Below are positions 1-5,532 of a DNA stretch of 9,472 nucleotides, piece after piece. Positions within the stretch are counted from its first letter, which is position 1. Each line of letters starts with the position of its first letter. The notes under the pieces were generated by a model. It worked only from the letters and a program-made list of their open reading frames with translations, did not search any database and had not been told where the DNA came from. The stretch is from Thiotrichales bacterium (GTDB lineage: Bacteria; Pseudomonadota; Gammaproteobacteria; J044), in assembly GCA_024762895.1 (NCBI GenBank), contig JANTGN010000093.1, positions 1-9,472 on the forward strand, written 5' to 3'. A program made the translations under genes and the position numbers.

Positions 1-557
1 CGATCAATCCAGCCCAGTACGGAGGGATAGGGGGCTAGATCAAACTCCCCTTCGGGTGCCAGGAGCACATAGGGATAGCAGGCAATATCGGCAATGCTTG
101 GCTGGTGGTTGCCGGCTAACCATGGTTGCGTGCTGAGTCGTTGATCCAACAGGGTTAAGGCGGATACACCCATTGAGTGGCATTCTTCACGGTCAAAGGG
201 ACGCTTAAATAACCGAATGGCGCGTGCTCGTGCGAGACCATAGAGTACTTCATTTTCGGATACGGCCAGCCATTGCATCACCTGGGCCAGTTGCAAGGCG
301 TCTTCAGGAAACCATGATGCTGGAGCATAGCGTTTGGCGAGATAGCACAGGATGGCCATGGAGTCCCAGATGATCTGCCCGTCGTCATCAATGACCGGTA
401 CCTGGCCCCTGGGGTTTATTTTTAAAAATGATGGCTGGGTGTTTTCACCGTTAGCCAGGTTGATTTCTATAGTTTGATATTCCTTTCCAATCAGGGAGAG
501 GAAAAGTCGAATCTTGTAGCAGTTTCCTGAAAGGGGGAAATTATAAAGCTTCAACAT
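1..557 (-). CDS. Glutathione S-transferase family protein (3' end cut by window edge)
   Basis: This is a cytosolic GST-fold protein, of which the first 185 residues are visible; the reading frame stays open to the window edge. The N-terminal thioredoxin-like domain begins MLKLYNFPLSGNCYKIRL, with Ser10/Cys13 near the usual catalytic position. The cis-proline motif GQVPVI follows (Pro54), then the glutathione-contacting D-S pair at 66-67. The helical C-terminal domain shows the N-capping box S-I-A-D at 154-157 in the form PSIADIACYPY. Family members are about 200-210 residues, so roughly 20 are missing. The ATG at 557 has the best Shine-Dalgarno in the window (AAGGAGGAT, 564-572, six bases upstream). 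It follows mgtE by 69 nt on the same strand with no evident terminator, so co-transcription is possible. The fold assignment is firm, but the substrate and subclass are unknown. Confidence 0.88.
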   Translation of the reverse strand, partial: MLKLYNFPLSGNCYKIRLFLSLIGKEYQTIEINLANGENTQPSFLKINPRGQVPVIDDDGQIIWDSMAILCYLAKRYAPASWFPEDALQLAQVMQWLAVSENEVLYGLARARAIRLFKRPFDREECHSMGVSALTLLDQRLSTQPWLAGNHQPSIADIACYPYVLLAPEGEFDLAPYPSVLGWID

Positions 558-563
558 GAGTGC

Positions 564-572
564 ATCCTCCTT
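564..572 (-). promoter_or_regulatory. Strong Shine-Dalgarno for the GST-family gene
   Basis: Read on the minus strand this is AAGGAGGAT, a near-perfect anti-16S match ending six bases before the ATG at 557. It fixes the start of the GST-family gene and is clearly stronger than the ribosome sites of the tightly packed genes upstream. This suggests the gene is translated independently of mgtE. Confidence 0.75.
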
Positions 573-626
573 GAAGTTCTATCCCGGGGTCACCTGGAAT
601 TAAAATGGTGAGCGTTTTACGGAAGG

Positions 627-1985
627 CTATAACAGTATCAGAGTGGCCAGTCCCAGGAATATGAAAAAGCCCATCATGTCAGTAATTGTGGTCAGTACCA
701 CGCCGCCTGCCAGCGCAGGGTCTATACCCATCTTTTTCATGAAGATGGGTAACAGTACACCGGCCATTGCGGCAATGACCAGGTTGATCACCATGGCCAC
801 TGCAATTACTCCACCCAGGTAAAGATTGTCAAACCAGAATGCCGCAATGGCCCCGACGGCGAGTGACCAGAGTATGCCATTGATTAAACCGACCATGACT
901 TCCTTGTTAAAAAGCCATCGCAGGTTGTTACGTGCCACCTGTCCCAGTGCCAGCCCTCGAATGACCAGGGTCAGGGTCTGTGTACCCGCGATACCTCCCA
1001 TGCTGGCAACAATGGGCATGAGTACGGCCAGAGCAACAATCTGTTCCAGTGTGCCCTGGAACAGGCCAATGACCCAGGCGGCCATCAGGGCAGTCACCAG
1101 GTTGATACCCAGCCAAAGGGCACGTGCCCTGGCGCTGGGGAGAACGGGTGCAAAGATATCATCATCTTCGGTCAGACCGGCCTGGCTCATAACGGCGTGT
1201 TCCGCCTCTTCGCGGATATAGTCAACGATATCATCGATGGTGATACGGCCCAGCAACCTGCCCTGGTCGTCGTTAACGGCTATCGAGATCAGGTCATGGT
1301 TTTCAAATAACGTGGCTACTTCATTGGCGGGCATGGAGGCGGGAATTGCCTTGCGTCCCTTACTAAATACCGAGGAGACGGTTTCTTCGGGGTCATGAGT
1401 CAGTATATCCGCCAGAGATAGCATGCCCAGGTAGGTGTCATCGCGGTCAACCACGATCAGGCTATCGGTGGTGCTGGGTAATTCACCGCGTAACCTAAGG
1501 TATCGCATGACGACATCCAGGGTCACATCCGGGCGTACCGTAATGGTATCGGTATTCATCAGGCCGCCAGCGGTATCCTCGTCATAGGAGAGTACCGTTT
1601 CCAGGCGGATACGGTCCTGGTTGTTCAGGGTCTGAAGTATCTGCTGGATGACCTGGTCCGGAAGGTTTTGCAGGATGTCGGCCATATCATCGACATCCAG
1701 ACCTTCTGTGGCCGCCACGATCTCGGCAGCTTCCATATCATCGATCAGGCTATTGCGGACATCATCGCCAAGATGGGCAAGTATTTCTCCGCCTTCTGCC
1801 TCCTGAACCAGTTCCCAAACGAGTTCGCGTTGGGCGGGTGGAAGCGATTCAAGGAGGTTTGCAATCTCGGCGGGATGCAGGACGTGCAGGAGTCTGCGGA
1901 CCTGGCGCAACGTACCGGACTCAAGCGCCTCAAAGAGGGCCTGTAATCGTTTTTCACTTTCCGGTTTGACGACGGCTTCGGCCAT
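627..1985 (-). CDS. mgtE: Magnesium transporter MgtE
   Basis: This is an inner-membrane, Mg2+-gated magnesium channel of 452 residues, the usual family length. An acidic, helical N domain covers about residues 10-130 (LHPAEIANLLESLPPAQR is typical). A CBS-domain pair covers about 134-258, with DTAGGLM at its start and GRITIDDIVDYI near its end. A linking plug helix follows, then a C-terminal pore domain of about five membrane helices from residue 290. The pore carries the family segment MPIVASMGGIAGTQTLTL and, in the last helix, TTITDMMGFF, whose Asp (about 436) matches the selectivity Asp of characterised MgtE. I chose ATG 1985 over an in-frame TTG at 1994 because CAGGG lies about nine bases before the ATG but directly against the TTG. 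The gene sits 147 nt after the HPr gene with a candidate promoter of its own. Regulation by cytosolic Mg2+ through the N and CBS domains is known for the family. Confidence 0.95.
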   Translation of the reverse strand: MAEAVVKPESEKRLQALFEALESGTLRQVRRLLHVLHPAEIANLLESLPPAQRELVWELVQEAEGGEILAHLGDDVRNSLIDDMEAAEIVAATEGLDVDDMADILQNLPDQVIQQILQTLNNQDRIRLETVLSYDEDTAGGLMNTDTITVRPDVTLDVVMRYLRLRGELPSTTDSLIVVDRDDTYLGMLSLADILTHDPEETVSSVFSKGRKAIPASMPANEVATLFENHDLISIAVNDDQGRLLGRITIDDIVDYIREEAEHAVMSQAGLTEDDDIFAPVLPSARARALWLGINLVTALMAAWVIGLFQGTLEQIVALAVLMPIVASMGGIAGTQTLTLVIRGLALGQVARNNLRWLFNKEVMVGLINGILWSLAVGAIAAFWFDNLYLGGVIAVAMVINLVIAAMAGVLLPIFMKKMGIDPALAGGVVLTTITDMMGFFIFLGLATLILL

Positions 1986-2035
1986 GTTGATCAACCCTGT
2001 CGAGAAGAGTGTATGCTGGACTGAGTGTGTGGCGG

Positions 2036-2044
2036 ACTATATCA
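2036..2044 (-). promoter_or_regulatory. Candidate extended -10 promoter for mgtE
   Basis: On the minus strand this reads TGATATAGT, an extended -10 (TGnTATAGT, five of six matches to TATAAT). It lies about 50 bases before the mgtE ATG. A TTGTCA further upstream is 22 bases from this hexamer, too far for a normal -35, so the call rests on the extended -10 alone. It falls inside the 147-nt gap, the second largest in the window. Confidence 0.35.
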
Positions 2045-2118
2045 CAGATTGATTCAGGCGAGCTGACAAGCAGCGAATAAGATTGAATATTCAGAGACCG
2101 GAGGTGCCTGTGATAATG

Positions 2119-2132
2119 CCACTATAGAGTGG
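2119..2132 (-). other. Small inverted repeat just after the HPr gene
   Basis: On the minus strand CCACT-CTAT-AGTGG forms a 5-bp stem with a 4-base loop directly after the HPr stop codon. With a two-base bulge, four more AT pairs could extend it. No U-run follows, so it is not a convincing intrinsic terminator. It may be a weak terminator or a 3'-end stabilising hairpin, or chance. Confidence 0.25.
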
Positions 2133-2402
2133 TTATTCGTTTTCTCCAAAACGATTGTCGATGAGCTGAGTCAGTTTTAACAAGGCAGCGGCTTCATCCT
2201 CCCCATCCATAAACAAAGAGATCCGACTACCCTTGCTTGCAGCCAGCATCATGACCCCCATAATACTTTTTGCATTCACGCGTCGGTTGTCTTTTTCTAT
2301 TTCAATGCTGCAGCTAAATTCTGATGCACAGGCAACCAGTTTTGCTGCTGCACGCGCATGTAACCCCAGTTTATTGATGATGGTGATTTCGGAGCTAAGC
2401 AT
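2133..2402 (-). CDS. ptsH: HPr family phosphocarrier protein
   Basis: This is a small cytosolic phosphocarrier of 89 residues, normal HPr/NPr length. The active-site histidine is His15 in NKLGLHARAAAKL, followed by the conserved Arg17. The regulatory serine is Ser46 in NAKSIMGVMML, the segment recognised by HPr kinase; this stretch resembles Gram-positive HPr more than enteric HPr. I chose the ATG at 2402 because the longer frame from 2477 would add 25 residues before the HPr fold and overlap the upstream gene by 83 nt. The chosen start overlaps the EIIA stop by 8 nt (ATGCTTAG), implying translational coupling. The kinase for Ser46 is encoded two genes upstream of the EIIA gene. No enzyme I gene follows, so the donor for His15 must lie elsewhere. 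It could equally be named npr. Confidence 0.95.
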   Translation of the reverse strand: MLSSEITIINKLGLHARAAAKLVACASEFSCSIEIEKDNRRVNAKSIMGVMMLAASKGSRISLFMDGEDEAAALLKLTQLIDNRFGENE

Positions 2403-2802
2403 GACAGTCGCCGGGTAGCGTGCAGTGGACGATTCCATCATGACCACCGCTGACGGCCTTTTCAGCCAGGGGGCCAAGCGTCAGAGGGGCATAATTAAAG
2501 ATACGCACAAGCATGGGCAGACTGACGCCCGATACCATATGCGTATTTTCATAGGCCAGTAATGTCGAGGCTATATTACTGGGTGTCGATCCAAAGATAT
2601 CGGTCAGAACCAGTACGCCATCACCGCTATCCAGTTCGTCCCTGAGTTGTTCTGCCTGTTCCTGCATTATTTCAGTGTCGCAGTTCATGTGGACAGCCAG
2701 GGCCTTTGCTGTCATGGGTAGTGGTTCAAACAGTTTGGAGGCCGTTTGCAGCAGGTCTTCACCGATTCGGTTATGGGTAATAATGAGAATACCAACGGAC
2801 AT
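2395..2802 (-). CDS. PTS EIIA component, mannose/fructose (EIIA-Man) family
   Basis: This cytosolic phosphotransfer domain of 135 residues is a stand-alone EIIA-Man (PF03610-type) protein. The phosphorylated histidine is His10 in the opening strand GILIITHNRIGE. The family motif TDIFGSTPSN is at 67-76, and MVSGVSLPML lies at about 89-98. It would accept phosphate from the downstream HPr, but no EIIB, EIIC or EIID is encoded in the window, so transport is unlikely and a regulatory role is inferred. The gene starts 8 nt after the rapZ stop, with TGAGG overlapping that stop as a likely ribosome site. Its own stop overlaps the HPr start. Such orphan EIIA-Man genes sit between rapZ and ptsH in many proteobacteria with hprK. 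What it controls is not evident from sequence. Confidence 0.93.
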   Translation of the reverse strand: MSVGILIITHNRIGEDLLQTASKLFEPLPMTAKALAVHMNCDTEIMQEQAEQLRDELDSGDGVLVLTDIFGSTPSNIASTLLAYENTHMVSGVSLPMLVRIFNYAPLTLGPLAEKAVSGGHDGIVHCTLPGDCHA

Positions 2803-2810
2803 AACAGGCC

Positions 2811-3671
2811 TCAGACCAGTTCGCGATGGCGTATATGAATGGAATCACCATAGTCTTCACGGAATGCATCGGCCAGGCGTTCGACAAAATAGACAGAGCG
2901 ATGTTGTCCTCCTGTACAGCCTATCGATATGGTGAGGTAGCTTCTATTTTCATTGGCAAAGCGTGGTATCCAGGTTTGTAAAAAATGTTCGATCATGTCA
3001 TACATTTCTTCAACCATTTTATGACCCTGAAGGTAGTCTACCACCTCTGTATCCATGCCGGTGAGCGAACGTAGTCCAGATACCCAGTGAGGATTGGGCA
3101 GGCAACGGATATCAAAGACATAGTCCGAATCGGTAGGTACGCCATGTTTGAAACCAAAGGACTGAAACAGTATTGATATCTTGGTGGTGTCCCTGTTGCC
3201 CAGACGCTCGCGTACCATGGCATGCAACTGATGCACATTAGTCAGGGTGGTGTCGATGACCAGATCGGCCCGTAGTGCAATCGTAGAGAGTAATGAGCGC
3301 TCCAGGTGAATCGCTTCTACCAGGGGCAGCCCTTTTTTGGTCAGGGGGTGTTTTCGGCGGGTTTCACTAAATCTTTTGAGTAGTGCATCCGCATCGGCCT
3401 GTAAAAAAAGGATTTCTGGCTCAATACCCAGGGCATGGATTTCATTTAAAATCTCAGAAAAACGCTCCAGTTCTTCTGCTCCACTGCGGGCATCGATGCC
3501 TACTGCAGCCTTGTCGTAGACCTTGAGCCTGGGACTAAGTAATTGTTTGACAAAGGGGGTCAGTAGACCCAGAGGCAGGTTGTCGATGCAATAGTAACCC
3601 TCATCTTCAAGGGTATGCAGGGCCACTGTCTTTCCAGAGCCGGACAGCCCGCTGACGATGAGTAACTTCAT
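2811..3671 (-). CDS. rapZ: RapZ/YvcJ family nucleotide-binding protein
   Basis: This is a cytosolic P-loop protein of 286 residues; E. coli RapZ has 284. The Walker A motif GLSGSGKT is at 8-15, and a Walker-B-like strand DLVIDTT lies at about 136-142. The family core SFGFKHGVPTDSDYVFDIR is at 171-189. The C-terminal domain carries GCTGGQHRSVYF (251-262). In enterics RapZ is an adaptor that delivers GlmZ RNA to RNase E and so controls glucosamine-6-phosphate synthase; in Firmicutes YvcJ is a nucleotide hydrolase. Here the tail ends RHRELV and has Asp276 where, from memory, E. coli has Lys270. The E. coli terminal K-R-K is also absent, so RNA binding of that type is doubtful. The gene overlaps hprK by 4 nt (ATGA) and is almost certainly co-translated with it. 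Confidence 0.95.
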   Translation of the reverse strand: MKLLIVSGLSGSGKTVALHTLEDEGYYCIDNLPLGLLTPFVKQLLSPRLKVYDKAAVGIDARSGAEELERFSEILNEIHALGIEPEILFLQADADALLKRFSETRRKHPLTKKGLPLVEAIHLERSLLSTIALRADLVIDTTLTNVHQLHAMVRERLGNRDTTKISILFQSFGFKHGVPTDSDYVFDIRCLPNPHWVSGLRSLTGMDTEVVDYLQGHKMVEEMYDMIEHFLQTWIPRFANENRSYLTISIGCTGGQHRSVYFVERLADAFREDYGDSIHIRHRELV

Positions 3672-4618
3672 GTCTGTTGTATGTCGATTTGTCGTTGTTG
3701 CCGCTGGATCAGTTCTTCGGCCGCATTATATCCTTTAATGCGTAATAAATGGTTACGCACTGCTGCCTCTACCAGGACGGCAAGGTTACGCCCAGGTGCT
3801 ACGGGCAGGTGGATAACCGGCATCTTGAGCCCCAGGATATCTCGTTCGCTGGTGGTTCCGGTGAGTCGATTTTCTTTCTTCTGATAGCTTTCATCAAAAT
3901 CTGTGAGATGAATAATCAGTCTTAAGTACTTATTTAGTTTAATGGCATTGTCACCATACATTGATCGAATATTCAGTACACCTAGGCCACGAACCTCCAG
4001 GAAATCCTGTAGCACGGGGGGTGCTGTCCCATTCAGGATGTCAGGGGCAATACGTGCAAAAAGCGGGGCATCATCGGCAATCAGGCGATGCCCTCTTGAT
4101 ATTAGTTCAAGGGCCAGTTCACTCTTACCCACCCGGCTTTCACCGGTAATCATCAGGCCAATGCCCAGAACTTCCAGAAATACCCCATGCTCGATGGTCT
4201 TCTCCGCCAGCCGGTTGGTAAAGACATAGCGAAGAATGGCAATTGCATCATAGCTACTGGCCGGCGTGCGCCAGAGAGGCACCTGTTCTGCTTCAGCCAT
4301 CTGAATGAAATCTTTGGGTATTTCCAGGTTCTCGGCAATGATGATGGCCTGCGTGCTTTCAGAGAATATGAGTTCATACGCATCTGTCCGGGAGTTTTTA
4401 CGGAGGTTAGCGATATAGTCACATTCCGTAGAGCCCAGTACCTGGACCTGGTTAGGATGGATCAGGTTAAGGTGCCCGAGCAAGCTGGCTCCGCCACCGC
4501 GTTCTCGATGTGGGGGGTGTAGCAGACGTTCGTTTCCGCCACGGCCAGCTAGCCATTCAATACGTATGTGTTTATCTACCTCGTCAAAGAGGTCCTGTGT
4601 AGTCAGGGTACGGTCCAT
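3668..4618 (-). CDS. hprK: HPr kinase/phosphorylase
   Basis: This is a cytosolic bifunctional enzyme of 316 residues that phosphorylates and dephosphorylates HPr on Ser46. A less conserved N-terminal domain covers about 1-130. In the catalytic domain, His144 lies in the segment just before the P-loop. The Walker A motif GESRVGKS is at 159-166 (Lys165), and Asp182-Asp183 lie in LIADDAP. The HprK signature EVRGLGVLNIRSMYG is at 208-222, and PVAPGRNLAVLVEAAVRN lies at 272-289. All expected catalytic residues are present, so the enzyme should be active, and its substrate HPr with Ser46 is encoded three genes downstream. The ATG at 4618 has no strong Shine-Dalgarno and follows a 60-nt AT-rich gap after ptsN. 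Enteric bacteria lack this gene; it is found in many other proteobacteria at this locus. Confidence 0.96.
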   Translation of the reverse strand: MDRTLTTQDLFDEVDKHIRIEWLAGRGGNERLLHPPHRERGGGASLLGHLNLIHPNQVQVLGSTECDYIANLRKNSRTDAYELIFSESTQAIIIAENLEIPKDFIQMAEAEQVPLWRTPASSYDAIAILRYVFTNRLAEKTIEHGVFLEVLGIGLMITGESRVGKSELALELISRGHRLIADDAPLFARIAPDILNGTAPPVLQDFLEVRGLGVLNIRSMYGDNAIKLNKYLRLIIHLTDFDESYQKKENRLTGTTSERDILGLKMPVIHLPVAPGRNLAVLVEAAVRNHLLRIKGYNAAEELIQRQQRQIDIQQT

Positions 4619-4678
4619 AACTCAGATATTATCAATATGTTAACAGGAGCTTAGACCAAAGAGATTGAATAAGTGTAT

Positions 4679-5149
4679 TCAGGCTGCTGCGTTTTGAACA
4701 ATCCATTGCTCGGTCAGTTCCAGTACATCCTGGATATTTTGACAACGTCGTAGCTGCTCTGTGCTGACAGGGTCACTAAAGGACTGGGCAAGGGTGGCTA
4801 AAATCTGAAGATGCTCGTCGGTTGATTGTTCCGGTACGATGAGGGCGAACAATAGATCCACTGGCTGATGGTCCGGAGCATCATAATCAATACCCTCAGT
4901 GAGGGTGATGAGTGCGCCATAGGCGCGGTCGATGCCGGCTAGCCGACCATGGGGTATGGCTACCCCATGGCCAATGCCTGTGCTTCCCAGACGTTCACGA
5001 TGATGCAGGCTTTCAAGCACGGCAGATGAGGAAAGCTGGTCGTCAGAACTGGCCAGCATATCAGCCAGTAACTCCAGCAGCCGTTTTTTACTACTGGCCT
5101 CAGAGGCGCATTTCACGCGGTCATTTGTGAGTAGGGAAGCAATATTCAT
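4679..5149 (-). CDS. ptsN: PTS IIA-like nitrogen regulatory protein (EIIA-Ntr)
   Basis: This cytosolic EIIA of the mannitol/fructose fold, 156 residues, is the output protein of the nitrogen-related PTS. The phosphorylated histidine is His67 in GHGVAIPHGRL, preceded by the family segment RERLGSTGIGHG. In E. coli, EIIA-Ntr controls potassium uptake and other targets according to its phosphorylation state. I took the ATG at 5149 (MNIASLL) because it gives the usual family length and starts 10 nt after the hpf stop. An in-frame ATG at 5182 would add 11 residues and overlap hpf. Its position directly after rpoN and hpf is the classic arrangement. It probably receives phosphate from the HPr encoded further along, but the enzyme I that starts the chain is not in the window. 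Confidence 0.95.
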   Translation of the reverse strand: MNIASLLTNDRVKCASEASSKKRLLELLADMLASSDDQLSSSAVLESLHHRERLGSTGIGHGVAIPHGRLAGIDRAYGALITLTEGIDYDAPDHQPVDLLFALIVPEQSTDEHLQILATLAQSFSDPVSTEQLRRCQNIQDVLELTEQWIVQNAAA

Positions 5150-5159
5150 AGCGGATACT

Positions 5160-5495
5160 TTAATCGATGGTCTGCTCAGCATGTTTGCGTTGAGAACCTT
5201 CCTGGCGATGATGATCCTTGAGCTTTTCCTTATGCTTGAGTATCTGACGGTCCAGTTTGTCGGTCAGGCTGTCGATAGCGGCATACATATCTTCATTCAC
5301 GGCCTCGGCGAATACCTTGGTTCCGCTCAGGTGCATGTTGGCTTCTGCTTTCTGGTGATTTTTCTCAACAGTAAGGATGACATGGACATTGGTAACATGA
5401 TCAAAATGACGTTCCAGCTTGTCGAATTTTTCATTAACGAATGCACGCAGAGAGTCGGTAAGTTCAACGTGATGACCGGTTATGTTGATTTGCAT
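5160..5495 (-). CDS. hpf: Ribosome hibernation promoting factor, short form
   Basis: This is a small cytosolic protein of the HPF/YfiA family, 111 residues, that binds the decoding region of idle ribosomes and favours hibernation. It begins MQINITGHHVELTDSLRAFV and continues with the beta-alpha fold segments FDKLERHFDHV and KAEANMHLSG, ending the core at AIDSLTDKLDRQILKHKEKL. It is a little longer than E. coli HPF (95 residues) because of a charged tail rich in His, Lys, Arg and Glu. It lacks the C-terminal dimerisation domain of long HPF (about 180 residues), so it should act as a short form. The ATG has a good ribosome site (AGGAGA, about seven bases upstream). It lies 37 nt after rpoN and 10 nt before ptsN, in the standard rpoN-hpf-ptsN order. 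Confidence 0.95.
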   Translation of the reverse strand: MQINITGHHVELTDSLRAFVNEKFDKLERHFDHVTNVHVILTVEKNHQKAEANMHLSGTKVFAEAVNEDMYAAIDSLTDKLDRQILKHKEKLKDHHRQEGSQRKHAEQTID

Positions 5496-5532
5496 TATGC
5501 TTCTCCTGTGGATGAAGTCTCGGGGTTGAACC

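Noticed and set aside
826..1221. Plus-strand open frame of 131 codons opposite mgtE
   Set aside because: It lies fully antisense to the conserved MgtE pore and plug region, has Ser/Arg/Met-rich low-complexity content, and shows no family motif.
1983..1994. TTG start for mgtE at 1994
   Set aside because: CAGGG lies directly against the TTG but at a normal distance from the ATG at 1985; the extra three residues add nothing to the family alignment.
2403..2477. Longer N terminus for HPr
   Set aside because: It would add 25 non-HPr residues and overlap the EIIA gene by 83 nt; the ATG at 2402 places His at 15 and Ser at 46, exactly as in the family.
5150..5182. Longer N terminus for ptsN from ATG 5182
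   Set aside because: It would overlap the hpf stop and add 11 residues without family support; the ATG at 5149 gives the usual length.
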